A stretch of DNA of 64,000 bases from Adiantum capillus-veneris (Eukaryota > Streptophyta > Polypodiopsida > Polypodiales > Pteridaceae). The notes below the pieces were generated by a model. That model made no database searches and was not told the origin of the DNA. It was given only the letters and a program-made list of their open reading frames with translations. Of the stretch, positions 44,776-56,571 are shown in pieces. A program made the translations under genes and the position numbers. The stretch is from positions 14,199,809-14,263,808 of the forward strand of contig CM043959.1 of assembly GCA_014529385.2 (NCBI GenBank). The letters run 5' to 3'. The first letter of the stretch is position 1. Every line of letters starts with the position of its first letter.

Positions 44776-47395
44776 TAGAGTAAGAAACATTGACACATGA
44801 TCAAAGAAAGTAGTCCCTGACAAAATGCATACTGCACCACCCAAGTCACATAAGTGATCACTAGCATAGAAACGATCTATCTTGTATAGATTCACTCCGC
44901 CTACTCTACGGTCAGACCGGGAGAATAAAAGGCTATTTGAGGGCCGTGCAAAGACAGCATGATGCTAAACATCCGAGATCCTCAAAGCCATACATACCAG
45001 TTCTGAAGCAACCAACTCAAGTAGCATGGCTTCCCTCAATCCTTTCGGAAGGGTCCTCAAGCATGTTGAAATCCCCCCCAATGCACCACTACTTTGCATG
45101 AGGTAGGGGCTCCATCAAATTTGACCAAAGCTCAGCCTATGTACTCGCATGGTTGGGTGCATAAATGCTCAAAAAACCCACAAGGCATCCATGTACCTGC
45201 GTAATGACCCACCGAGCCCTACCTCGCACACTGATGCCTCTGCCCGCAATGGCCTGCTGCCATGAATCCGCAATAGTCATGCATACACCTCCCTGAATGC
45301 CACCAGGCCCAAAAGCAACTGACCAAAAGGTCACATAGTGATCACACAAAATCTGTCCACAGCACCTCATATGGCTCTCACACATGTGATGCTTTTGGAG
45401 CATATACATATCGATCGCTCCACCCACAAGGCATCTTTGGAGCTACTATCTAAGTCCATCCTCTAGCATAGAAATTGGGGTCCACCTAGCCCTTGCACAT
45501 TCCATGAGAAAATCCTCATGGGATCAGTGAGAGAGTTGATGCTGCCATCCCAATCAATCTCGCAATCTTCGAGGCAGGCTTAGATAGGGAGAATCCCGCA
45601 TCCGAGCGACCTCGAGAGAGTCGGGGTTGGACCCATACCCAAGCAAGGCGTGCAGTCCGTAGAGCTACATCCTCTGTCCAAGAGTCCTCATGAACATATA
45701 CATAGCAATGTGCACTCTGAGTGTCTGCAAAAAACTATACCATAATGTGTTTACATCCTTCTACATCTGGTGGTGTCAAAGAGAACAAGCCGCCTCAAGG
45801 TCAGGAGAGGAGTTGCCAAGAAAACGTGTGAAGTCATAGTCGAAGCAGTCCTAGCGGTGACGGATGTCGAAACTGGTCCACCCAGGAGGGACTACCGCAA
45901 AGGGCGACGTCTGCACCAAAAGGGGCATCCGCAGGTAGGGTTGCTCCTCTCGGCCAAGTGGCTCGTGGAAAATGCACTGTGGCCTATCCCCTAGGCCGGT
46001 GACGAGGCGCAGGAGGGGTCAAGCGACAAGGTGGAAGGACTAGCACGAGGGATGGGAGAGGCGGAGGGAGCAGGTGGAGGAGGTGAAGGTGGAGGCAAAG
46101 AAGTGGGGACAATAGGCGGAGGGGGAGGGGCTGTGGGTGGCGAAGCTGAGGTGGAGAGGGTATCCGTCGGCTCATCCTGATGTAGAGGGTCGAAACAGTT
46201 CCCTATGGGAACCCACTCTTGCGGGCCTCATACAGGCCGACCACCGGGGGTACCAAACTGGCGGCCCTGTCCCTGACGACGACAGCCACGAACCTGATGT
46301 TAGCTCTCATCTGCCTGGGCACCTGTCTCGGGAGAGGTACCCACACGTGCTCCCTGCATCTCTACCTACTGAGCCTCGCTAACCTTGGTAGGCTGGCTCT
46401 GTGTCGAGGATCGAGGCCTCCTCTATGGACAGACCTTCGCAAGATGGCCCATCTGTCTGCAAATGAAGCACTGATTTGGGAGCCCCAAATACTCCACACC
46501 CTGATAGAGCCAACCACCACTAACCAGAGGTAGTAGAACTACCTTCGGAAGGGTGTGGGTGTCTTGAACCAAAACATGTACCCATAGGTATGCCTGCTCT
46601 CCTAGTCGCAATGGAAGCTCTCGTGTGGGGTGTCTCCAGAACGGTCCCAATCTCAAAACCTATCCCAGAAAGTAGCGGGAGATACTCTCTCCTCAGGATG
46701 GGGAAGCAGACCGTAATGGGTAGGTCTGCTTCCTTGACAAGAACATTGGTAGCCAGATCGAAGCCATGGCACCATTATCGAAAATGAGCTCTGACTGCTC
46801 GAATGGCCAGGGGGCTCATTGTAATGACCTTGGATGCCATCTCGGAAGTCTCAAACGCGATCTCGTAGTAGCCACGCTTGAGAAGCTGAACATCGATGAT
46901 CTTTCCCACCTCCGATAGAAGGCAGGCCTTGAGGAGGTCGCGCACCTCTCCTCTGAAGGTGCTCCACCTCTCCTGCTAAGCTCGCTTGTTCTGTTAACGA
47001 AAGAGCAAGTTCGATGGTAGGTTTTGCAGTGTCGATCAAGGGGGCTTCAGTCAAGTCCCTCTGAGGCGGAGTAGAATCTTCCATTTGTGTCTACTGTTGT
47101 GAAGGCGTACGAGGACGGGTCTATTGCGAAAGAGGTGGGTCGGAGAACAAAGAACAGCCCATCAACTCCTTCAAAAGAGAGGAAAACCGAACAGCGTGCT
47201 TTGGGGTGGGGGAGGGGGGGTTCCAATCTGTGTCTGCTATTGTGTAGGCGTACGAGGACGGGTCTATTGCGAAGGAGGTGGGTTGGAGAACGAAGAACAG
47301 CCCGCCAAGTCCTTCAAAAGAGAGGAAAACCGAACAACGCGCTCAGGGGGGGGGAGGTGCGGCTAGCACTCGCTCTGGCAGAGAGACTCTCTTAA
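44776..47395 (-). pseudogene. LINE-A copy, 5' part (5' UTR, ORF1, endonuclease)
   Basis: Minus strand. ORF1 start MEDSTPPQRDLTEAPLIDTA at 47084, knuckle CFICRQMGHLAKVC near 46480-46435, Pro-rich part (46175-45984), and the C-terminal ORF1 domain to about 45490. ORF2 endonuclease from about 45480: GGAIDMYMLQKHHMCESHMR, FWSVAFGPGGIQGGVCMTIA, FLSIYAPN. It is lost at about 44776 in the segment equivalent to SDRAPVILTV. Continues at 39423. Stops and shifts throughout. Confidence 0.88.
47086..47371 (-). repeat. Two tandem 143-bp units in the LINE-A 5' UTR
   Basis: TGTGTCT.CT.TTGTG..GGCGTACGAGG begins at 47086 and 47229. Both units contain GGTCTATTGCGAA.GAGGTG, AACAGCCC, CTTCAAAAGAGAGGAAAACC and a G-rich end. 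The arrangement resembles the 5' UTR monomers (promoter units) of some LINEs. The LINE-A at 1363 has no second unit. Confidence 0.88.
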
Positions 47396-49030
47396 AATCA
47401 TACAATGTAAATAGTTAAATAGGAGTACTAGTGTCATCCATGAACAGGAGGTTGCGTGGTATAAGGACAAGTGGCCACTTTATCCAGGAAAAACAAGATT
47501 CTAAGCGAAAAAGGGTAGAAAACACATTTTTGGGGCTACATGAAAGAGGAGGAGCAGATGATGTCGAAACTGAGTTGTAAGGCTGAAAAACTCCCAACTT
47601 TCTCATCCGAAGTCATAATTGCGCAACCCGGGTCCCATCACAGAAGTCCTCTTTGCGCTTTTGGCACGATCTGGTATGCCAACACGATGGTGCTTTCAAA
47701 TTTTTTTAATTTTAAGTGTAGGACTTTTTGCAACAACCTGAACCAGTAAATGGAATTCCACAGCTTTTTGCGTCTTCCATCATGTGTTTCTGGAGCTTAA
47801 TATGGTTTTTGGGTACCGTGAATCATAAAGAGGTGGATTTGCTGCTGGTGTTGGCGATTTTCCAAAGCGTGTGAGGGATGAGGTATAGCGGCATTGGGGT
47901 TGTTTTCCCTTTTCCTCAGAACGTGAAAACTCACTTTCAAAATTTCAGTCCATCATCTATCTGCTAGGATACATGTCCATGAAATAACCAATAACTAGGG
48001 AGATGTCTTTTAACATAATAAGATGCAATGCTTTTCTAGTAAAATAGGGTACTCACTAAGAAGATAAGGACAATGAAACTACAGTACCTAACAAAGAAAG
48101 AGATTGTAGAAGATGGGCTTGTTCTTATCAAGAACAAGAAAGTAAGAAAGTTAGATATATGGGCATCTCCAAAAGAAGAACATCACTACAGGTTGATTCC
48201 TTACGAATACAAGCATAAGGAAGTAAGTCATATTCTAATCAGATGCAAAATGTGAAAGCATAATCCATGCTAGGATCTGCTATCTTCTTCATCAGAAAAT
48301 GAAGATAAGAAGGGTTGTGGAATTGCAAACAGTTACTCCTGTGGTTTGTGATCATACCCCTGATTTACTGGTGGCAGCGTGCTGGGCATGCTCTGAATAG
48401 ACACGGGTGTCTCACTTGATATGAACATTGCTCCAAGGTGGAAAATTCTGAGATGTACTCAAGGAGGAGCCATGGTAGCTATGTGAGTAGGTAGCTACGC
48501 TCAGAAGAAGTTTGATATAACTCTCTATCTAGGTGGCTCCCCCTGCGCTGCTCTTCTCTCCCAACAGATAATTACCTTCATGATATCCAAGGACAAGCAA
48601 GAAGAGAACAAGACATTTCTCAAATTATAGATTGAAATTAATCCTACATTGAATCTCCAGACGTTTCAAAAGTTTGTTATTCCTCAAGTATGTTTCTGTC
48701 GAGCATTCTTGACTTTTTCAAGGGCGTTACTGATTTCGCATTTTCTCATAAGCCGAATATTATATGAGACAATAGGTCACTGTCAATTACAAGATATTAC
48801 TTCGTTACAACAAAATGAAAAATCTGCTCAATTTTTTATCAGATATTGCATGGTATCAATTTGAGGTGATAGTCGCGATTTTATTGCATGGTACCGATTT
48901 GAGGTAATAGACGCATCGATTTTATTTTTTGAGGAAAATGGAATTGTATTATGCGTACACATAGATCTCCAGGGATGCTTGTGTGAGCCTGTTACCAATA
49001 GGGAGTAGAAAGCTTTAAGAAGAATCAATT
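47396..49030. other. Degraded unassigned sequence
   Basis: No confident gene. A plus-strand open frame at 48073-48255 (60 codons, Lys/Glu-rich) is unrecognised. About 140 bases later, near 48397, a short frame reads IDTGVSLDM, reminiscent of a retroelement protease D-T-G site, but the frame closes within 28 codons. The two together might be an old LTR-element or pararetrovirus remnant, at low confidence. Confidence 0.3.
48845..48923. repeat. Two tandem units of about 38 bp
   Basis: ATTGCATGGTATCAATTTGA at 48845 and ATTGCATGGTACCGATTTGA at 48883, with similar following sequence (GGT.ATAG.CGC..). No function evident. Confidence 0.85.
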
Positions 49031-51060
49031 TAGGAATACTACATGTACATCAAGGACGCATGTGTGAGGAGTGTGAAATGAGCTATTGAGGAGGTGCATA
49101 GCGCCAAGTAACGTGAGACCACTTTCTGAAAAAGGATCGCCCCTTCTGCCTGGAAGAGCCGCCTGCTGATGTTAGTGGAAAGCAGAATGTCTAAAATGCC
49201 TTGTCTATAGCCGAAGTCTGTGAGCCTGATTACTGGATCCATGGCTTTCCTTCATACAGCAAGTGTGACCCTGGAAACTGCTTAAGCTAAGTGATCAGTC
49301 ACAAAACGATGATGCAAACCAGCCCGCATAAAAGCATACAGCTAGCCTAACGAAATGAGTATGTGGAAAGACCCAAAAGCAATGCTGCAAAGACTCATCA
49401 TTCAGGGGAAGCATGGGAGATCTTCTGGTCAAGCCAACACTGTGCATACGATGAGGACAGTGGGGAACGGTTCATGCCCGAGTAAGATGGTCTACAAATA
49501 CACACTTGAGTATCCCCTGGTGTCTCACAAAAAATCCACAGCCACTCTTCTGGGTTCCATGTCAATCTTGAGAGTGATCGACCTTCCCATATCCTTAGGC
49601 GCCAAGAGAAGGCATCCCTCACAAGGGGACACTGGATCCATACAAGCCCCTTTACATCAAGAGCCAACCACTTTGATAAGTGGCAAACTGAGACCAGGAA
49701 AATATGAAGGAGTCTCTGACCCCTAAAATCTGTCTATAGCCACCAAAAATAACCTCGATTCGCAGAGGCTGGAATCTATCAGTGTAGCCTCTAACCAATG
49801 AAACATAGACAGAGCAAGGTCATCTTCCCATCTCGTCCAATCTATATGAGTCCTCTCTTCCACTTGTGAAGGCCGTTTGGATCCCTTACATAACCGTTCC
49901 ATATGGGCTGCCGACAAATCATATCACTCCTCATCTCCCACAAAATACGCACCAAGGCTCTCATGAAGGTAGAAGGAAGAGTTGTGCATAGAGGGCACCA
50001 GTGAAAATATATCAAAAGATCAACCTCCAAGGGCCATCATATAGCCATATCAGGGGCATGAGAATGAATGGCATAAAATTTTTTCCAAGGCTCAGCACCA
50101 AGAAAAAGACCTCTAACGATGATCTTCGAAGGCAAGTCACAGCTCTATGTCTCCCGATCAATGATGCCCAAACCCTCCTCTCTTGGCACCAAGCGGGACA
50201 GTTGAGATAGAATCCCTAAATGCAATGACCAGCAGGAAATAGTATACCAAGCTGTCACAAGAAGTACCTCATTCTCCCAGACACAGCTAAATGCATCAAA
50301 GATTAATGACCAAGCTTTCTCCGGATGAGTGGCAAAACTAGCTCAAATTTCCGCTGCAGAGGAATTAAATACCACCTGAAATCCCCAAAAACGCCAAGTT
50401 GAAACACAAGCTAGCCAAGTGAAATCATCCAAGAATCTCCAATGATCCACGCACACCAGAAAGCCATAAGACTTGTGCGTGGATCATTGGGGATTCTTGG
50501 ATGAGAGCGCTGCTTGCGAACTGTCAGGAGCAAGTGCATCATAATCCTAAGGTAATATAATGTCATTTACGGTCTCTTGATCCAAGAGGTCAGACTCCTC
50601 GTACAAAGACCGCAAAGCTATGGAGTCATGCCCCATAGATAGATAGGCATAGCCTTAGCAAAGAAAAGGAACAGATATGGAGCCAGCGGGCAGCCCTGCT
50701 GCACTGAGTGAGTTAAGGCAAAGCGCCGACTTAGAAATCCACCAATACTAAACTGCATTAGAAGCGAATCTATACTGTGATGGCACACCAATGATCCATC
50801 GTTCCAAAAATCCCATTCTCTCTGTAAAGTGCCCCCTAAAAGCCCCAATCAACCTGATCATGCGCCTTCTGAATATTGATAACGATGATAGCAATTGGCT
50901 GGCTTGACTGTCTTGCCCTCTCGACTCCCTCATAGATGGAGGAGATGTTGTCCATGATGCAATGATTTTAAACAAAGCCTGTCTGTGACGCATGTATAAG
51001 GTCAGGCAAGAAAGGTCACAACCGCCCAACAATCATCCGAGCTAATATCATATACAGGTG
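49031..51060 (-). pseudogene. LINE-C (divergent LINE-A relative), non-inverted 3' part
   Basis: Minus strand. From 51060: YMILARMIVGRL, LPDLIHASQTGF, MDNISSIYEGVERARQ, with INIQKAHDQVDWGF around 50860 (first catalytic Asp replaced by an I-N-I-Q-K-A-H-D context), then HSVQQGCPLAPYLFLFFAKA (50700-50650). Linker-like segments follow at 49917-49723 and 49667-49398 (RLRIWEGRSLSRLTWNPEEW), parallel to LINE-A WECCPLARVQWDPGEW. Below about 49390 the similarity fades; an open stretch 49242-49040 may belong. No poly(T) found. It is clearly a different subfamily from LINE-A. Confidence 0.75.
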
Positions 51061-51087
51061 CACTGTGCTTGGCACACAGTTGATATT

Positions 51088-51475
51088 GAATCCTTTCACA
51101 TTTGACGCTAATGAGGTTCTTGCTAATACCATTGATTATGTTGATGCAGTTTCTTACTACCGATCCAGACTCTGATGCCCTATTTTCTGATCCTGTGGTC
51201 ATTAGGGAGATGTGTCATTTGTTACCGCTGTTGTTCACTCTTACAAAGTTGCATGGTGCAGTTTGTGGTATTCGTAGTGCTTCTTGTCTGGGAGAGGAGG
51301 GTGTGACTTGTCAGTCTTTCCATAGCAAATCCACTGTTGCAGGCTTTACAACACATCCAGTTGATTTATCCTATACCAAAGGGTTATGATACCACCTATC
51401 TCTGCCAGTGGAGGCCTATCACGCTCATGTCCTATCTGACTATAATTGGCATTTTGCAAGATGCTGACATGGGTA
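51088..51475 (+). pseudogene. LINE-C inverted 5' segment
   Basis: Plus strand: REMCHLLPLLFTLTKLHGAV, SASCLGEEGVTCQSF, then IPKGYDTTYLCQWRPITLMS. This is the fingers region lying just before the point where the adjacent minus-strand part begins (YMILARMIV). The two are therefore consecutive parts of one element in opposite orientation, as expected from twin priming. Confidence 0.75.
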
Positions 51476-53141
51476 AACGTGATTGTTAGTCATGGGCTGT
51501 TGAGAAAACATACATGAAGCAAGCCCTCCTGTCTGATCCTTATTAGTGAGTACAGTAACCGACCAAATAACTACATAGTATAGCATCTGACACAGAGAAT
51601 GATTGTAGAGAACTCAATCAGGAATGCAAGCCCCTCACCTCAATGCCAAACAAATAGAAAATCAGATGTGTGTAGAAATCAGAGCATGATTAGAAAGGAT
51701 AATGCCCTGCCAAATCATCATGGAACCTCCATATGATTCTGCCCATGTATTTATCACATGCTTTCTACCCGTGTGTGTATCTGTATGCTTCCCCTACATG
51801 TTTAAATGCATGCATATCCTGATCCACAAACTCCATGACCCATGATAGTGGTCCAAATTCCTCCCCAGGGAGGCAGCAATACAGCCCACAGACCTCTTTG
51901 GATACAATGCACCACCAAATGTGGGGCCCTTCTCTTTTACCTTCTAGTTATAAAGATGACGTTCGTCATTGATCGCTGTCCTTTCTCTACTACAATCTAG
52001 CCTGAACCCATAGATTGTGTGATCAGTGTAAATTTGATTGATGGCACTTCAAATACATGCTTGACATCAATGTTTATCCTTATCACCTTTTCCAACTACC
52101 TGCAACTTGACCCCAAAAGAGGCAATCGAGTTGATAACTGAAAAGAGAAAGTGTCTCCATATATAAAGCATGTACACTCACTCAGATGTTTTGGAGTCAT
52201 CAGCATGTCATCAACCATAACACTTATCGACCCTGGGTCAACTTAAGAGTGGTTGAGTGTCGGAGATTAAGCAGCACTATGGTGATCCAGAAGGTGAATG
52301 GGCCACTGTGGCAGGTGGTGGCTCGATGACACATGGTGGTGGAGTTTGGAGAATGTCTTTGGTTCCTAGAAAGAATCATAACTGGTTATCTTTTAAGAAT
52401 TGGTAATATCCATTTTGGTCGTTTTTTATGTGTGACAGGTGATACAAAGATGGTCACGTTTCCTAGGGCAGCACTGTTAGTTTTGAGGATCCAGGTGATG
52501 CACATCTAGCTGATTTACTGGAGAATAGGACTCCAATACGTATACAGATAATCAGCAAGATTATTTTTCAGATGAAAAAGTTGTACCAGCGAACATTTAT
52601 AGTGTCTTATTCATACTCAACTAGTGTGACACTCTGTTTGCAAGGAAGAATAATATCTCAAGTTTTTATAACTCTATTTATACAGCAGACAAAGACCAAA
52701 GGGCCACGTCGTCAGAGCTCATTGGCCTCAGCCTGAATGCCTATGTCTAATGTCGTAGATCTCGCTTACTCCAACACGAGCAACAAGCATGTCCGCAAGA
52801 CAACTATGCAATTCATTGAACTAGGAGAAACATAGCATTCTTCCGGAGTCCATATCCGAGCACGCACTCTGTTCCTGTACATGCTCTCCTAACGCACCTC
52901 TGAACCAATTTTCGTGTCTACATTACAAATTTATAAGAGCCTACTGTACAACAAAAACCAAGTCCTCGCTAGGAGATTGAGATCACTGTGTTGGAGTCAC
53001 TCAACTTCTGCTAAGGGTCTCTTGTCAGGCATTACTAAGGGAGTGAAAGCACAGTCAAGAAGCCGATTTTCATTGTCCCAAGAAGGCAAAACCCAGAACT
53101 GGCCCTACCAAAGAGTCCCGTTAACTGATTCTTTCAATTGA
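51476..53141. other. Unassigned sequence
   Basis: No recognised element. A plus-strand stretch at about 52268-52410 is open for 47 codons (QHYGDPEGEWATVAGGG, then VWRMSLVPRKNHNWLSFKNW), which looks protein-like but I do not recognise it. The plus-strand frame at 52914-53141 has no recognisable motif. Confidence 0.3.
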
Positions 53142-53986
53142 TCAGTTTGTAGATCCGCATAGCAAAATAAACCCCTCAAACTCTTCTCTCTTTGCTGTCA
53201 AACCAAGGAACCCAAACCTTTTCTGTGTAAGGTTGACCGGAACAGGTACACAGCCAAAGCATCGAAGTATTGATTGGTGCACAATTCCAAATATTACAAA
53301 CATTATGCATCCTTAAGGCTCCATCCATATGCTCTTAGGGAGCATTGGAAATCCTCAGTCATAAAATTTCACATCAAGGATTCGTGCGAGGAAACTGACT
53401 AGCTTGCCATTGTTCATTTTTTAATCATATTATTTTGCTACAGCAAACCAGAAGCTAAATGATTCTCCAGTTTTCAGCTTAAAATCCGGTAACCTCAAAC
53501 ACCCGTAGTTTTTCAAATTGATTTGAATAAAGGCATGTGAACTCCTAGATCTTGCAAACAATTACCAGATATAGATGATTGCAAGACAAGAGTGCAATAC
53601 AAGAAACGTGACGATTGGAGTGATGGATGTTACAAATTCCAGATGAAGTGAATATTACCATCTTGATCTTCAACGGATACTCCAAGATATGCTTTAACAA
53701 TTAATAGCCACCCTCTCACTTTTTGATTTTCAAAATTTGATATTCTTAATTCATCAGATATTGCCTGCAATTCCTAGAGAAGGAGCTTAGAGGCCAACTA
53801 AAGGAGCTCAAAAGCGAAACGCCCCATTTTTATCCATTAGGAATTTTGTAAAAGCAATCAAACAATTACAGTGATTCTTCACAAAATTAAGTATGCATTC
53901 ATGAGAATTGTAAAATGCTAATGCAGCTGTCAAATGAGAACCAACCAAGGCCATCTCTTCTTTGGTGTGAGTCCAACGTTTCATTT
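53142..53986 (-). CDS. Possible exons of an unidentified host gene
   Basis: Four minus-strand segments have open frames bounded by plausible splice sites with compatible phases. Segment 53986-53883 (after GTTTCAG): MKRWTHTKEEMALVGSHL, then TAALAFYNSHECILNF, donor GTGAAG. Segment 53764-53634 (after GAATTGCAG): AISDELRISNFENQKVRGW, LLIVKAYLGVSVEDQDG, NIHFIWN, donor GTAACA, phase 2. Segment 53544-53439 (after GATCTAG): SSHAFIQINLKNYGCLRLP, DFKLKTGESFSFWFA, then donor GTAGCA or stop TAA at 53430. Segment 53222-53142 (after CCTTACACAG): KRFGFLGLTAKREEFEGF, stop TGA. The last is weakest. I do not know the family. They could be upstream exons of the LRR gene, which lies on the same strand, or a separate gene or pseudogene. 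Confidence 0.4.
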
Positions 53987-53999
53987 CTGAAACATTTCC

Positions 54000-55236
54000 C
54001 CCTTGAAATGTAGTGTCTCATAGACAGAATGCTGCAATCGTTCCTCTCACATACTCAAACAAACACGGAAATTTGATAGCGAAACATCATTAGGTGCAAC
54101 CATGCATAGAGTTCCAAGGCAGAATACTGTCAGCCACAATACCCATAATTACGCTAAAAAGACATCACCTTAAAACTTCTCTTTCCAATCCACTCAATCT
54201 ATTATGGAGAGTGGAGTGGCTCTCCTTATGCAGCAGGCACTACACCAGACTCAACAGTTGAATACCTGATGAGCTCTACATAGAGAAGCTCTTCACCTCT
54301 ACAAATTCCAAGACAAGACCTTTTCCACCAAGAAAGATCTACCAAGTTGTCCCCTTCAATTCAAACCTCCAAGAACTCCATAGCTCCCCTAGATAGAAAT
54401 CTAGAAGTTCCACTCTCTGAATCAATGCCAATTCAAGTAGCACAATACCTAAATCATCTTTCACTTGTAGTTGTTTCACATCAGCATAAATTCTGGTATG
54501 TACCTTTCCTAAAAGTTCTTGCCAACTTTTCAACTTGAACCAATCAAGAAATTTCAATCTTTTCCAAGGTTTTGGGCTCTAGCCTTCTTAGCTCTTTATC
54601 CCAATAAGCTCTTTGCCCTCATGTTTATTCTTTAAAGAAAAGAATCTAGGCTAAAATAACAAGTCTTATATTTTATAGTACATAACATCTACAATACGTT
54701 ATAAATTTTGTAGTTTGATTACTACTGCACGTCGTTGTACATGTACTGATGGTATGTAACCATACATGTCAACCTGCAACAAACTTTAGCTTAAAAAAGA
54801 GCTCTATAGACAAGAGACACAGAGTAACGGAGTTCCACTCCAAAAAGCATTGGCCCTTCAATTAGGCACCCCTTGTGGTGTTTCTTTATTCCATAGAACA
54901 AAGTCGAGGTTATAATTGTCGAGAGCCACGCTTTCCCTCTTAAGTTATCCACAAAGTCATAGTCTTGGTACGATGTGCTCTAATGGCACCCTTGACCTCT
55001 CTATTTTAGGCATGGGTTCAAATTTTTCAAAAGCACCCCCTAGAGAAACCTTTAAAAATCTAGTTATTTTAAGGAGTGCCAAAGAGCACCACAGTCAACT
55101 ACTAACAAAAAGTGATGCCAAAAGAATTGAAAGTTAACGCTTTCATAACCGGCGCCAAAAGAGCGCTCTACAATCCACATCAACCACATTGGCATGCGTC
55201 CATACACCTACCAAGTCAACGAACCCGTCCTTAATC
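54000..55236 (-). mobile_element. Degenerate gypsy-type debris
   Basis: 54010-54330 resembles the 3' untranslated part of the minus-strand chromovirus (GAATGCTGCAATC, CTCAAACA, and CACCAGACTCAAC compared with CACCAGATTCAAC near 56475). 54851-54890 on the minus strand repeats the LTR block AATAAAGAAACACC..AAGGGG. Boundaries cannot be set. A minus-strand frame at 54557-54339 (73 codons) is unrecognised. Confidence 0.45.
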
Positions 55237-55909
55237 TGCCACGTTAGCACTCATGAATCATAGTGCCAGCATGCCATGTCACCACTCTGTGACATCTCCT
55301 CCTTGGTGACCGTGGCATCTCGCCTACTAGCAGAGTGTAGCAGACTTGGACACTCCAAGTCGAGATTTTGGCACGACACACGAGAGAATCACTTAAAAAC
55401 ACTTCACAAACTTTATCACAATTTAATAGAGTCAACACGGCCGGCGTAGTTCTGTGCCCACAGGTATTGGCCCCAAAGTCTGGTGTCCCTTTCGGTATTT
55501 ATTTTTACAGAGCAAAGTTACAAATTCCACGGGCCCTCTCTACTCAATGCTCATCAGCAAACTGAGTGGAAGAGAGACCCTAGGTACATCTTTAAAGGCC
55601 CATGGTCTCTCAAAAGCAGTACATGGAAGCTGCAACTCAAAAGCATCTTGTCCCAAAAATTAGTGCTCCCAAAAGCTCGCAACGCAAATCGCGGAAATCC
55701 GTACAGCTGCCACGTCATCAGTCAGCGCAAATCACGGAACGTCCGTACAACTACCACGTCAGCATTCCTACGCCATTTCATCTTCTTGGCTTATTTTTTA
55801 ATAGCTTGTGTCCCTCGAGCCCTGTCAAAAAGGAACCATAAGTTGGGACAACTTTTAAAATCAATTTTTATATGTCTGGATGGCCATGCCACGTCATCAT
55901 TTTGTGGCA
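55237..55909 (-). repeat. 3' LTR of the second chromovirus
   Basis: On the minus strand it begins TGCCACAAAATGATG right after AAGAGGGGGGTA and can be closed at GTGGCA (complement of TGCCAC at 55237), giving TGCCAC..GTGGCA ends and a length of 673. The AATAAATACCGAAAGGG block lies at 55505-55461. With no second LTR present, the ends are inferred. Confidence 0.6.
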
Positions 55910-56571
55910 TACCCCCCTCTTGACAAAATTGTAATCGTCCTCATTTACGCTTGCAAAATCAGACATAAGCCAAAAACTACTTCAGTAGACACTTACTCTA
56001 AGTACCAACGCACTAGACGACACAAATCCAACACTTGCACAAAGATGACAGTCATTGAACATCCACATCACATTCAAATCATATCACATAAAATCCATCG
56101 AAATCTAGGAGCATGATCTCTCGGCAACATGTTTAGCAATCGCATCTAGATCCACACCAAACCTCACTAATGCACTGATGTCGGGTTAACTAATTTTATT
56201 GCGATCATGTCCATAGAATCTCAAGACCGAAATGCTGCAATCATTTCATCTTTCAAACCTACACTCAAACACAATCACATGAGTGAGTACACATAAATCA
56301 AATTAATTTTCCGGGAATTCCCATTTCAAAGTACTTCATTCATAAAGTCATAAAGCAAAACACTTTCACCACATCCATATCCCAGAAATCCAATGGAAAA
56401 TCAGTGACTTTATTCCATCAGGGTAAGCTGTGACAAAGGAACGGAGTAACTCCCCTCTTGTGCAATCCCGTCTGCACCAGATTCAACCCTGTTGATCTGC
56501 TGGATCTCTCGAAATAGACATAGCTAGACCGAAAGCCTCAAGGTAAAGTTCCAATATCTGAGAAGTATCTG

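Noticed and set aside
48390-48480. Retroviral-type protease at IDTGVSLDM
   Set aside because: Frame is only 28 codons and no neighbouring RT or capsid motifs were found; kept only as a low-confidence note.
52240-52330. 5S rRNA-like bases (GAGATTAAGC)
   Set aside because: Only a few bases resemble the internal 5S box; the rest of a 120-base 5S gene is absent.
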